From Planctomycetota bacterium (GTDB lineage: Bacteria > Planctomycetota > UBA1135 > UBA2386): 44,323 nucleotides of DNA. Where the stretch lies: NCBI GenBank assembly GCA_016235155.1, contig JACRLW010000074.1, positions 15,544-59,866 on the forward strand, read 5' to 3'. The notes under the pieces are model-generated. The model ran no database searches. It saw only the letters and a list, made by a program, of their open reading frames with translations, and was not told the DNA's origin. A program made the translations under genes and the position numbers. Of the stretch, positions 16,145 through 24,725 are shown one piece after another (positions within the stretch are counted from its first letter, which is position 1; the number at the start of each line of letters is the position of its first letter).

Positions 16145-16408
16145 ATGGTGCGCGCGCGGATCCTCGACGTGAGCGGACTCGAACCGCCGCAGCCGATGAT
16201 CCTCGTGCTCGAACTCCTGCGCTCCCTCGCGCCCGACGAATACGTCGTCTTCCGGCATCGCCACGAACCGCGTCCGCTCTACCCGATCCTGGGCGAACTC
16301 GGCTTCGCGTGGCGTGTGCGCGAGGGACGGGCGGCGCCGATCGAAGTCGTGATCTGGCCGGCAGCGTGGGACCGCGGGCCCGAAGACCAGCAGGATCCTC
16401 GAGGATGA
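16145..16408 (+). CDS. DUF2249 domain protein
   Basis: 87 residues. Matches the DUF2249 core: ILDVSGLEPPQPMILVLELLRSL, then FRHRHEPRPLYPILGELGFAWRV with the conserved EPRPLYP. ATG 16145 sits 8 bp after the hemerythrin stop; its own stop overlaps the next start (ATGA). The domain is often next to or fused with hemerythrin domains and NO-response genes. Biochemical function is unknown; it resembles TusA/SirA-like small alpha/beta folds. The catalytic cysteine of TusA is absent. Confidence 0.85.
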   Translation: MVRARILDVSGLEPPQPMILVLELLRSLAPDEYVVFRHRHEPRPLYPILGELGFAWRVREGRAAPIEVVIWPAAWDRGPEDQQDPRG

Positions 16409-17712
16409 AGCCGCTCCCGCTCGCGCTCGACGACCTGCCGCCGTTCCGCGTGCCGCTGCGCTTCTTCCTCACCGCGCCGCTGTTCGGCGTGCTCGCGGGG
16501 ATCGTCGTCATCGTCGAGGGGGAGACGGTCTTCGCCTCACGGTGGAGTCCGGCGCTGATCGGTGCGACCCATCTGCTCACGCTCGGCTGGTTGGCGATGG
16601 TGATGATCGGTGCTTTGTTCCAGGTCGTGCCGGTGCTGAGCGGTCGGGGGATTCCGGCGGCGGCGCGCGTCGCGGCGCCGGTGCATCTCGCGCTGACGCT
16701 GGGCACGCTCGGGCTCGCGTATGGACTCGTCGCGTCGTCGCCCAACCTCGTCGCTCTCGGTCTCGGCGGACTGCTCGCGGCGTTCCTCCTCTTCGGAGGG
16801 CTGCTCGCGTGGCGCGTCCTGCGTCCGTCGCGCGGCGGCGGAGCGTTGGTCACGATCCGCTTCGCCGTGCTCGCCCTGTTCGCGACGGTCGCCCTGGGAG
16901 CGTGGATGGCGGCCGGCATCGCGTGGCCCTCGCTCGGCATCCCGTACCGCGCCTCGACCGACAGCCACGCGCGCTTCGGTCTCTTCGGTTGGGTCCTGTT
17001 GCTCGTGATGGGGGTGAGCCAGCAGGTCGTGCCGATGTTCCACGTCACGCCGCCCTTCCCGGCGGCGATCGCGCGCGGCTGCGGAGTGACGGTGTTCGGC
17101 GGACTGATCCTCCTCGCGACGTCGGATGCCCGGCTCGCCGTCGTGATCGGCGCGAGCGCGACGGCGTCCGCCAGCCTCGCCTGGGCGATCGCGTTGCTCG
17201 CCGTCCTCGCGAAACGCAAGCGCCGCCGTACCGACGCGACGGTCCGCGCCTGGCAGCTCGCGTGCTGGGTGCTGATCGGCACGGCGCCGATCGCGTGGCA
17301 GATCGCCGTCGTGCCCGATCTCCCCATCTCGTTCGTCGCCCGACACCAGCAGGCATTGCTCCTCGGCGTGCTGGTCGTGCTCGGCTTCTGCGTCACGGTC
17401 GTGCTGGGGATGCTCCAGAAGATCGTGCCCTTTCTCGCCTTCACACACCTCCAGCGCCGCGCGCTGAAGAACCCGGCCGCGATCCCGCTCCTGCCGGCGA
17501 TGGAGGACTTCGTGTCGACGCGCACCGCGACGATCCAGATCGCCATCCATGCGACGGCGATCGCTCTCACGATCGCCGCCGCGTTCGAGCCGGCCGTGGC
17601 GCGTGCCGCCGGGGCGGCGCTCTGCGTCGACTTCGCGTTCTGCGCGGTGAATCTGACGCGAGCGGCTTTGCGCTACCGGCGGGTCGTGGCGTCGGTCGCG
17701 GAGCGGGAATAG
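16405..17712 (+). CDS. Polytopic membrane protein, NnrS / heme-copper oxidase subunit I-like
   Basis: 435 residues with about 12 membrane segments. The motif 'H, glycine, then Q..VP' occurs three times: ATHLLTLGWLAMVMIGALFQVVP, DSHARFGLFGW with GVSQQVVPMF, and ARHQQALLLG with GMLQKIVPFL. Histidines in membrane helices at these places suggest heme or metal ligands, as in NnrS and oxidase subunit I. Start ATG 16405 overlaps the DUF2249 stop by 4 bp, and the hemerythrin gene is first in the operon. NnrS proteins protect against nitric-oxide-related stress; whether this one binds heme is inference. Exact family membership is uncertain. Confidence 0.7.
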   Translation: MKPLPLALDDLPPFRVPLRFFLTAPLFGVLAGIVVIVEGETVFASRWSPALIGATHLLTLGWLAMVMIGALFQVVPVLSGRGIPAAARVAAPVHLALTLGTLGLAYGLVASSPNLVALGLGGLLAAFLLFGGLLAWRVLRPSRGGGALVTIRFAVLALFATVALGAWMAAGIAWPSLGIPYRASTDSHARFGLFGWVLLLVMGVSQQVVPMFHVTPPFPAAIARGCGVTVFGGLILLATSDARLAVVIGASATASASLAWAIALLAVLAKRKRRRTDATVRAWQLACWVLIGTAPIAWQIAVVPDLPISFVARHQQALLLGVLVVLGFCVTVVLGMLQKIVPFLAFTHLQRRALKNPAAIPLLPAMEDFVSTRTATIQIAIHATAIALTIAAAFEPAVARAAGAALCVDFAFCAVNLTRAALRYRRVVASVAERE

Positions 17713-17766
17713 TCTCCCGCCGCCGCCGATCTGGTGGCGCGCAGCAGTTCGGAACCCACGCACGGG

Positions 17767-19368
17767 ATGCGACACCCCACGACGACGACGACGGCGATCA
17801 CCCGCTTGCGGCGTCGCGTCCGTACCGGGATCGCGCTCGCGACGACGTCCCGGCTGGCCCTCGTCACCGCGGTGCTCGCCGTTGCGGCGGTCGGCGTCGC
17901 GCGGGTCTTCGGCTTCGTCTTCGCCCCGTCGCCGAGTTGGGCGATCGGGCTTCTTGTCCTCGCTCTCGCCGGCGGGTGGCACGCGCGTCGCCGGACGCCG
18001 CTCGACTCCTCGCTGGCTGCGCACGTCGATCGCCGCGCGTCGGCAGCGGGACTCGTGATGCTCGCGACCGAGCGGGACGTCGGCCCGTGGCGCGAAGCGC
18101 TGCGCTCGCGGCTCGATGCGCTCGAACTGCCCGCGGTCGAGGTCGCGCGACCGCTCGCGCGGATCGGCGCGGCCACGGCGCTGGTCGCCGGACTCGCCTT
18201 CGTGCCGCTGCCGCCCGCGACGCGCACTGCGCCGCGCCAGATCGCGATCCAGGCCGCACTCGAGAAGGCGCGCGAGGAGATCCGCAGTTCGGTCGAAGCC
18301 GACCAACTCCGACCCGAGGAGGCCGTCGCGCTCGCGAAGCGCGCGTCGGATCTCGAGGAACGCCTCGTGCGCGGCGACCCGGTCGTGTGGGCCGACGTCG
18401 ACTCGCTGAACGAAGCGCGCCGCCAGCAGGAGGCCGCGGAGCGCGGCGACGCCGCGCGCATGACGGCGAGCGCGGCGTCGATCGCGGCCGACCTCGCCGC
18501 GGGAGAGTCGCTCGACGCGAACGAACTCGCCGAGATCGCACGGCTCGCCGCGAGCCTCGGCCTGCAGCCGGAACTCTCGCCCGAACTGCAGAGCCTGCTC
18601 GAGGCGCTCGCGCGTCATGCGGAGAGTTCGCGGGAGAGCGGTCGCACGCAGTCACCACTCGACATGCAGGCGCTGAAGGACCTCGGCATCGACCCGGCGG
18701 ATCTCGCGCGACTCGCCGAGGCCCTGCGCGCGATGGGCGGCACGCGACTCCGTCACGCGGCGCGCGACGGCGATCTTGCGCCGCCCGAACTCGACGAACT
18801 GCGCAAGCTGCTCGAGCGCGAGGGGCGACTCGGCGGCGAACCGGGTGCGGGCGATCTGCCGTCCGCGCAGGGCGGCGACGGTCCCTTCGATCCCACGCCG
18901 GGCGAGGGCGATCCGAACGGACGGCCGGGTCGCGGCGGAATCAGTCGCGGTCGCGGCGACGCCGCGCTCGACGGCACGAACGACACGGAGCTCGACACGA
19001 GCACGCTTCGCCCCGAACGCCTCACGCCCGGCCAACCGATCCCGGACAAGTGGGAGGAGCTGCGGGTGCTGCGCGCCGAGCCCACGCCGGGCGCGCGACC
19101 GATCGAGCCGGGCGGCGGAACCGCGGGCGACGGCGCCGGCCGCGCGACCTTCCACCGCGACGTCGCGCCGCGCCATCGCGACGCCGTGCAGCGTTTCTTC
19201 ACCGATAGCGGCCGAGGCCGCAACCGGCGGTTGCGGCGTCGTCGCTGGCGCGACAACACCGTCGGGCCTCGACCGCTCTTCTTGCTGGGGCCCTCCGGCC
19301 TCCCGGATCGCCGCGTCACGCGACGATCCTCCGGCCTGCGGGCCCAGGAGCCGCAGAAGCGCCGCTGA
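17767..19368 (+). CDS. Membrane-anchored helical protein heading the MoxR operon, C-terminus derived from a repeat
   Basis: 533 residues from ATG 17767 (GTG 17734 is an alternative 11 codons upstream, 18 nt after a TAGTCT box). Two or three membrane segments near residues 25-75 and 140-155 are followed by a long charged helical region (150-330) and a glycine/proline-rich linker. The segment FHRDVAPRHRDAVQRFFTD (about 462-480) looks like the natural end: 'PxxRxAVxxYF' ends many proteins of MoxR-linked clusters. The last ~53 residues (481-533, nt 19205-19368) are translated from a dispersed DNA repeat and are arginine-rich with no domain. Role in the operon is unknown; likely a membrane partner of the MoxR/VWA proteins. 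Confidence 0.75.
   Translation: MRHPTTTTTAITRLRRRVRTGIALATTSRLALVTAVLAVAAVGVARVFGFVFAPSPSWAIGLLVLALAGGWHARRRTPLDSSLAAHVDRRASAAGLVMLATERDVGPWREALRSRLDALELPAVEVARPLARIGAATALVAGLAFVPLPPATRTAPRQIAIQAALEKAREEIRSSVEADQLRPEEAVALAKRASDLEERLVRGDPVVWADVDSLNEARRQQEAAERGDAARMTASAASIAADLAAGESLDANELAEIARLAASLGLQPELSPELQSLLEALARHAESSRESGRTQSPLDMQALKDLGIDPADLARLAEALRAMGGTRLRHAARDGDLAPPELDELRKLLEREGRLGGEPGAGDLPSAQGGDGPFDPTPGEGDPNGRPGRGGISRGRGDAALDGTNDTELDTSTLRPERLTPGQPIPDKWEELRVLRAEPTPGARPIEPGGGTAGDGAGRATFHRDVAPRHRDAVQRFFTDSGRGRNRRLRRRRWRDNTVGPRPLFLLGPSGLPDRRVTRRSSGLRAQEPQKRR
19204..19347 (+). repeat. Dispersed structured repeat, copy R1
   Basis: Shares with 32886-33044 and with the minus strand of 44157-44323 the order: CGGCCGAGGCCGCAACC, hairpin 2, the core GGCCTCGACCGCTCTT..TGCTGGGGCCCT.CGGCCTCC, hairpin 3, and GGCCTGCGGGCCCA. 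Hairpin 1 is GCAACC/GGTTGC (19220-19234). Hairpin 2 is GTCGTCGC, TGGC loop, GCGACAAC (19238-19257). Hairpin 3 is GGATCG(C)CGCG/CGCG(A)CGATCC with a TCA loop (19305-19329). The copy lies wholly inside the annotated 3' end of the preceding gene, which reads through it. Confidence 0.8.
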
Positions 19369-19395
19369 TCGCGCGCCCGGCGGCACGACCGACTC

Positions 19396-20418
19396 ATGGA
19401 CTCGACCCTGCTCACTCCGGCCGAGGTCGCGCGCGCGCGCGACGCACTCACGCGCCTTCGCGACGGCATGGCGCGCGTGTTGCTCGGCCAGGACGAACTC
19501 GTGTCGCTGGTCGCGATCGCGCTCGCCGCGCGCGGCCACGTGCTGCTCGAGGGCCTGCCGGGACTCGGCAAGACCGAGCTGGTCAAGTCGCTGAGCAAGC
19601 TGCTCGGACTCGGCTTCGGACGGATCCAGTTCACGCCGGATCTCCTACCGAGCGACGTCACCGGCGGCGCCGTGCTCGAGGAGGTCGGCGGACACAAGCG
19701 CTTCGTCTTCCAACCCGGCCCGCTGTTCGCGAACTGCGTCCTCGCCGACGAGATCAACCGCGCGTCGCCGAAGACGCAGTCCGCGCTGCTCGAGGCGATG
19801 CAGGAGCGGCGCGTCACCGTGCTCGGCGAGAGCCACGAGTTGCCGTCGCCGTTCTTCGTCCTCGCGACGCAGAACCCGATCGAACTCGAGGGCACCTACC
19901 CGCTGCCCGAAGCGCAGCTCGACCGCTTCCTGGTGAAGCTCGACGTCCCGCCGGTCGGCGCCGACGTCCTCACGCGCATCGTGCGCGAGCGCCATCGCGG
20001 TCAGGCGCCGGAGAGCACGGCGGTCCTCGCGGGGGGCGAGCTCGACGCGCTGTTCGTCGCCGTGGATCGGGTCGCCGTCACCGAGGGCGTGGCCGGCTAC
20101 GTCGCGCGCCTCGTCGCGGCGAGCGACCCGCGCGGCGCGAGTTGCCCGGACGACGTGCGGTCGTTCCTCCGCTACGGCGCGTCGCCGCGCGCGGCGATCG
20201 GTCTGGCGGAGGCGGGTCGCGCGTGCGCGCTGCTCGCCGGTCGGCCGAACGTCGACTTCGACGACGTGCAACGCGTCGCGCCGAGCGTGCTCGCGCATCG
20301 TCTCGTGCTCGACCATGCCGCTCGGCTCGAAGGCGTGACCGCGAAGGACCTCGTGTCGCGCCTGCTCGCGGCGGTCGATCCGATCGGTCAGGCGCTGCCC
20401 AAGGGCGTGCGCGCATGA
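19396..20418 (+). CDS. MoxR-family AAA+ ATPase
   Basis: 340 residues. Walker A GLPGLGKTE (53-61), Walker B VLADEINRASPKTQ (from about 115) with the MoxR-type NRAxPKxQ, sensor ATQNPIELEGTYPLPEAQLDRF (from 156) and a C-terminal lid domain. MoxR proteins act as chaperone-like ATPases that work with VWA-domain partners; here such partners (DUF58 and two VWA proteins) lie downstream in the same operon. The stop overlaps the next start (ATGA). Starts 27 bp after the upstream gene, across the end of repeat R1. Confidence 0.95.
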   Translation: MDSTLLTPAEVARARDALTRLRDGMARVLLGQDELVSLVAIALAARGHVLLEGLPGLGKTELVKSLSKLLGLGFGRIQFTPDLLPSDVTGGAVLEEVGGHKRFVFQPGPLFANCVLADEINRASPKTQSALLEAMQERRVTVLGESHELPSPFFVLATQNPIELEGTYPLPEAQLDRFLVKLDVPPVGADVLTRIVRERHRGQAPESTAVLAGGELDALFVAVDRVAVTEGVAGYVARLVAASDPRGASCPDDVRSFLRYGASPRAAIGLAEAGRACALLAGRPNVDFDDVQRVAPSVLAHRLVLDHAARLEGVTAKDLVSRLLAAVDPIGQALPKGVRA

Positions 20419-22271
20419 GGGTGGGTCGCTTCGCGCGCGCGGTCGTGGTCGCGGCGCTCGTCCTCGGCGCGTACGACTTGCGCGCGCAGACCCACCGCGT
20501 GTCGCTCCAAGTGACGCGCGATCCCGCGGGACCGATGCTCGACCTCGAGATCGACGCGGTGATCGCGGCCGTGCGTCCGGGCGGCTTTGGACAGGTGCGC
20601 GTCCGCTGCCGCAACGGCGACGACCGTGCGCACCGGCTGCAACTGCGGGTCGGCGACGGCGGCAACCGCGGGTCCTTCCAGTGCCCGGTGACGCTCGAAC
20701 TCGGCCCGCAGGCGGTCGCGAGCGGCGCCGTGCCGCTGCCCTACTCCGCCCAGCGCGCGATGGTCTGGGCGTCGATCGACGACGGCGAGCGGCGCTATGT
20801 CCATCACGTGGGACCCGACGGCGACAGCACTGGGCTGAGCGTGCTGGTCGTCGGGAGCGAGGCGAGCGCCGCGAACTGGCAGTCCCTCGTCGAGGATCGC
20901 ATCAAGGCGATCGCCGATCCGTCGTCGGGGCGCGGCGGTCAGGATCCGCGGCACGTCTCGCAGATTTCGACGCTCGCCGCGACCGAAGTGCGGAGCGACT
21001 GGCGGCTGATCTCCGGCTTCGATCTCGTGATCGTCGACGGCCGGGCGAGCGGACTCGACGCGGAGCGCCAGGCCGCGTTCGCTGATCACGTCCTTGCCGG
21101 CGGCGACCTGATCGTGCTCGCGGCCGATGCGCTCGGCACGGGACCGCTCGAGGAACTCACGAGGAGCGAGCGACGCGGCTTCGGCCGCCTGCTCCCGCTC
21201 GACGCCGAGGACTGCGCGGCGCTGCCGGGGGGCCCGGCGTCTCCTGCCGCCGAGCAACGCGTCACGGCGTTCCTCGGCGACGGCGATCGGGCGACGCTCG
21301 CGCGACCGCTCGAAGGCGTGGCCGGGCCGCTGCCGCTCGCCGCGTTCGGCGAACTCCTCATCCCCGGGCTCGGGAGGCCGCCGCTGCGCGGCTTCTTCCT
21401 GTTGGTCCTCGCGTTCGCGATCGTCGTCGGACCGGTCAACTACTTCTGGTGCTGGCGTCGCAAGCGACTGCCGCTCCTGCTGGTGACGACCTGCGTGCTC
21501 GGCATCGGCACGGCAACGATCCTGCTCGCGTGGGGACTCTTCGCCGAGGGCTTCGGCGTCAAGCAGGCGGAGACCTGGGTCACGCTCCTCGACCAACCGC
21601 GGCGGCACGCGGTGTCGTGGGGGACGCGCACGCTCTACGCCGGCTTCGCGCCGGGCGTGCTGCGACCGCGCGCTTCGACCTGGACCTGGTGTTCGAACCT
21701 GGATCCGTACGGCAACCGCGCCGAACACGTGTTCGAGCCCCAGGAGGACGGCTCGCTCGGCGGCGTGCTCGTGCCGTCGCGCACGCCGACGACCCTCCTG
21801 CACGTCACGCTCGGACCCGAGCGTGCGCGCCTGCGCTTCCGCCGCGCCGGCGAACACCGCGAGGTCCTCGCCGAAGCGGGCTTCGCGCCGATCGGTCCGA
21901 ACGTCGTGCTGCGCGATCTCGACGGCCGTTGGTTCGCCGGAGCGGCCGACGGCCGGCTCGAGCTGGTCACGTCCGAACACGCGACGCGCGCGATCGAGGA
22001 CCTGGCGGGACTCGCCCGGCTGGCCACCGCGGACTGGAGCCGCTCGTCGATCCCGCAATGGCTGCCGCACGGCGCCAGGCCCGGCGGCGGCCTCGCCGAA
22101 CGGTTGCTCGGGCTCGCGCCGTCCGCCGATGGCGAGACCTTCGCGCCGGGAACCTACCTCGCGCTCGTCGCCCGCTCGCCCGGAGCCGACGACCTCGGTG
22201 TCGCGGGCAGGACGCTCGCGAGCGGTCACCTCGTGCTCGGCCGCATCGGTCAGGAGGACGTCGTTGACTGA
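20415..22271 (+). CDS. Secreted/membrane protein of the MoxR operon, DUF4350-like
   Basis: 618 residues. Signal peptide (VVVAALVLGAYDLRAQ, about 1-25), a beta-sandwich N-terminus, then a Rossmann-like region (LSVLVVGSEAS near 138, DLVIVDGRASGLD, LAGGDLIVLAADAL) resembling the glutamine-amidotransferase-like fold of DUF4350-type proteins but without a catalytic Cys. Two membrane helices follow, at about 325-345 and 351-375, then a C-terminal beta-rich domain. The layout would place both large domains outside the membrane. Sits between the MoxR gene and the ABC ATPase gene, overlapping both (4 and 8 bp). Exact role unknown. Confidence 0.75.
   Translation: MRVGRFARAVVVAALVLGAYDLRAQTHRVSLQVTRDPAGPMLDLEIDAVIAAVRPGGFGQVRVRCRNGDDRAHRLQLRVGDGGNRGSFQCPVTLELGPQAVASGAVPLPYSAQRAMVWASIDDGERRYVHHVGPDGDSTGLSVLVVGSEASAANWQSLVEDRIKAIADPSSGRGGQDPRHVSQISTLAATEVRSDWRLISGFDLVIVDGRASGLDAERQAAFADHVLAGGDLIVLAADALGTGPLEELTRSERRGFGRLLPLDAEDCAALPGGPASPAAEQRVTAFLGDGDRATLARPLEGVAGPLPLAAFGELLIPGLGRPPLRGFFLLVLAFAIVVGPVNYFWCWRRKRLPLLLVTTCVLGIGTATILLAWGLFAEGFGVKQAETWVTLLDQPRRHAVSWGTRTLYAGFAPGVLRPRASTWTWCSNLDPYGNRAEHVFEPQEDGSLGGVLVPSRTPTTLLHVTLGPERARLRFRRAGEHREVLAEAGFAPIGPNVVLRDLDGRWFAGAADGRLELVTSEHATRAIEDLAGLARLATADWSRSSIPQWLPHGARPGGGLAERLLGLAPSADGETFAPGTYLALVARSPGADDLGVAGRTLASGHLVLGRIGQEDVVD
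22252..22257 (+). promoter_or_regulatory. Strong ribosome binding site AGGAGG deciding a TTG start
   Basis: A perfect AGGAGG inside the end of the preceding gene, 6 nt before TTG 22264. It fixes the start of the ABC ATPase at TTG, which overlaps the upstream stop codon by 8 bp. No in-frame ATG exists before the Walker A motif. Confidence 0.75.
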
Positions 22272-23202
22272 CACGATCCTCGAAGTGCGGGGCCTGGTGC
22301 GGACCTTCGGCAAGGTGCGCGCGGTCGACGACGTCAGCTTCGCGGTCGGACGCGGACAGATCTTCGGCTTCATCGGGCCGAACGGCGCCGGCAAGACCAC
22401 GACGATGCGCATCCTCGCGACGCTCGAACTGCCCGACGCCGGCGACGCGTTCGTCGACGGCTGTTCGGTGCTGGTCGAGCCGCGCCGCGCGCGCGAACGG
22501 ATCGGCTTCATGCCGGACCGCTTCGAGCCGTACCCGAACCTCGACGTCACGCAGTACCTCGATTTCTTCGCGCGCGCCTACGGGTTGCGCGGGCGCGAGC
22601 GCCTGGCGCGGCTCCGCTCGGTCTCCGCGTTCTGCGGGCTCGACGAGTTCGCGCGCCGGCCGTCGACCGGACTGAGCAAGGGCATGGGCCAGCGCCTGCA
22701 CCTCGCAAAGACGATGCTGCACGACCCCGCCTTGCTCGTGCTCGACGAGCCCGCGAACGGTCTCGACCCGCGCGCGCGCATCGAGTTCAGGGCCTTGCTC
22801 GCGGAACTGGCGGCGTCGGGCAAGAGCGTGCTGATCTCGTCGCACATCCTCGCGGAGCTGTCCGAGACCTGTCACGGCGTGGTGGTGATCGAGCGCGGCA
22901 AGATGGTCGTCACCGGCGCGATCTCCGACATCGCGAAGCAGGTGAAGCAGGACGAACGGATCCTGGTGCGCGTGCTCGGCGACGTCGCGGCCGCCGAACG
23001 CTTCTTCGCGGCGCAACCGCTCGTGCGCGAGGTGGTGCCCGTCGACGGGCGACTCGAAATCGTGTTCGAAGGCGACGACGAGCACGCGGCCGACATGCTC
23101 GGACGCGCGATCGCGTCGGGGCTGCGCGTCGTGGAATACGTCGCGCGCACCGTCGACCTCGAGGAGATCTTCATGCGTGCGACGCAGGGCAGGTTGCAGT
23201 GA
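22264..23202 (+). CDS. ABC transporter ATP-binding protein
   Basis: 312 residues from TTG 22264, set by the AGGAGG 6 nt upstream. Walker A GPNGAGKTT (38-46), variant signature LSKGMGQRLHLAK (from 137), Walker B LLVLDEPANGLDP (from 158) and the switch His in ISSHILAEL. This is the CcmA/GldA-like subgroup of drug/Na+-type exporters. The C-terminal ~80 residues form the small regulatory domain common in this group (DIAKQVKQDERILVRVLG). The permease follows with a 4-bp overlap (GTGA). The pair probably exports or extracts an envelope substrate under control of the MoxR/VWA proteins (inference). Confidence 0.94.
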   Translation: MTDTILEVRGLVRTFGKVRAVDDVSFAVGRGQIFGFIGPNGAGKTTTMRILATLELPDAGDAFVDGCSVLVEPRRARERIGFMPDRFEPYPNLDVTQYLDFFARAYGLRGRERLARLRSVSAFCGLDEFARRPSTGLSKGMGQRLHLAKTMLHDPALLVLDEPANGLDPRARIEFRALLAELAASGKSVLISSHILAELSETCHGVVVIERGKMVVTGAISDIAKQVKQDERILVRVLGDVAAAERFFAAQPLVREVVPVDGRLEIVFEGDDEHAADMLGRAIASGLRVVEYVARTVDLEEIFMRATQGRLQ

Positions 23203-24725
23203 GCGACGCCACGACCGACGCATCTTCTGCGGGCGATTCTGCCGCGGGCGATCTCACGCCCGTCGTGCTGCCTTTCGCCGAGCGCTTCTCGGATCGCTTG
23301 AACCCGATCCTGATCCGCGAGCTGCACCAGTCGCTCGGCGGACGCGTCTTCATCGGGACCCTGTCGCTCGCGTGCTTCGCGATCGTCGCGCTTGCGCTCG
23401 CGTTCACCTGGGCGTCCGGCGGCGAGCAGCGGAACGGCGCCGACCTGCTGACCGGCTGCACGTCGTGTCTCGCGGTGTTGTGCCTGATCATCGTCCCGAT
23501 GCAGGCGTTCACCAGCACGCGGCAGGAGGTGAGCGGCGGCACCGCCGCGCAGCTGCTGATGACGCGCTTGCGCCCGCGACGGATCGTCAGCGGCAAGCTC
23601 GCCGCGGCGATGCTCCAGTTCGCGCTGTTCCTGTCGGTGTTCGCGCCGCTGATCGCGATCACCTACCTGCTCGGCGGCATCGACGTCCCGACCATCCTCG
23701 TGCTCTTGGTGTTCGCGGTGCTCGCGTCGATCACCGCGGTCGCGTTCGCGGTCGCGATGGCGACCATCTCGGCCACGCGCCAGCTCCAGCACCTGATCCA
23801 GGCCCTGACGCTGGCCGGGCTCTTCGTCGCCGGCTTCAGCGCGATGATCGGCTCGTGGGGGCTCGTCCGCGAGCTGTCGCAGCTGGTGCGGTTCGACGAG
23901 TTCTGGATCGTCTTCACGTCGACCGTGCTGATGTTCGCCGCTGGTGCGGTCCTCTGCGGAATGATCGCCGCGGCCTCGCTCGCGCATGCCTACGAGAACC
24001 GTTCGACGGGCTTCCGCCTGTTCGCATTCGGGCTGCTCCTCGCGGTGATGCCGTGGTGCCTGTTCGTGCTGCCGGGCATCGCGATCGACGAGGCGCCGGC
24101 GTTCATCTCGGCGACGCTGGCGCTGGTGCTCGCGCCGTTCTGGCTGTGGGCGAACTGCGAGGACGCGTCGCTCTCGCCGCGCGTGCGCACGCTGGTGCCG
24201 CGCGGCTCCGCGCTCGCCGCGGCGGCGACGCCGTTCCTGCCCGGCGGCCAACGCGGATTCGTGTTCACGCTGCTCCTGGCGGGGCTCGGCATCGGCGTAG
24301 GACTCCTCACGCCGCTGCTCGGCGGCGTGCACGCGCAGCGCGAAGGGCGCGACATCTGCCTCGTGAGCTGGAGCTACGTCGTGCTCTACGCCGCGATCGC
24401 GCGTCTGCTGCGGACCCGGTTGCGACGGGGTCGCGCCGGTTCGATCCTCGCCTTCGCGCTCGTGCTCGCGATCGCGATCGCGGCGCCGATCGCGGTGTTG
24501 ATCGTCGACCTGTTCCTGTTCAGCGACGTGACCTGGCACCTCGGTCACCTCACCAACCCGATCTTCACGATCGACCAGATCAACCGGCATCCGCGCGCGT
24601 GGATCGGACTCCCGATTGGCGCGGGGGCTCTCGCGCTCCTGCTCGGCGCAGTGAACGCGCGCTCAGGGTTCCGCGAGGTGAGCGTCGCGTCGCGTGAGCG
24701 GAGGGAGCTTGCGAAGCGAGTGTGA
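23199..24725 (+). CDS. ABC-2-type transporter permease
   Basis: 508 residues from GTG 23199, overlapping the ATPase stop by 4 bp. After a soluble N-terminus with NPILIRELHQSLGGR (about 36-50), typical of ABC-2 permeases of this type, there are about 12 membrane segments. The segment MQAFTSTRQEVSGGTAAQLLMTRLRPRRIVSGKLA is the usual cytoplasmic coupling loop between helices 2 and 3. The gene overlaps the following DUF58 gene by 32 bp. Substrate unknown. Confidence 0.85.
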   Translation: MSDATTDASSAGDSAAGDLTPVVLPFAERFSDRLNPILIRELHQSLGGRVFIGTLSLACFAIVALALAFTWASGGEQRNGADLLTGCTSCLAVLCLIIVPMQAFTSTRQEVSGGTAAQLLMTRLRPRRIVSGKLAAAMLQFALFLSVFAPLIAITYLLGGIDVPTILVLLVFAVLASITAVAFAVAMATISATRQLQHLIQALTLAGLFVAGFSAMIGSWGLVRELSQLVRFDEFWIVFTSTVLMFAAGAVLCGMIAAASLAHAYENRSTGFRLFAFGLLLAVMPWCLFVLPGIAIDEAPAFISATLALVLAPFWLWANCEDASLSPRVRTLVPRGSALAAAATPFLPGGQRGFVFTLLLAGLGIGVGLLTPLLGGVHAQREGRDICLVSWSYVVLYAAIARLLRTRLRRGRAGSILAFALVLAIAIAAPIAVLIVDLFLFSDVTWHLGHLTNPIFTIDQINRHPRAWIGLPIGAGALALLLGAVNARSGFREVSVASRERRELAKRV

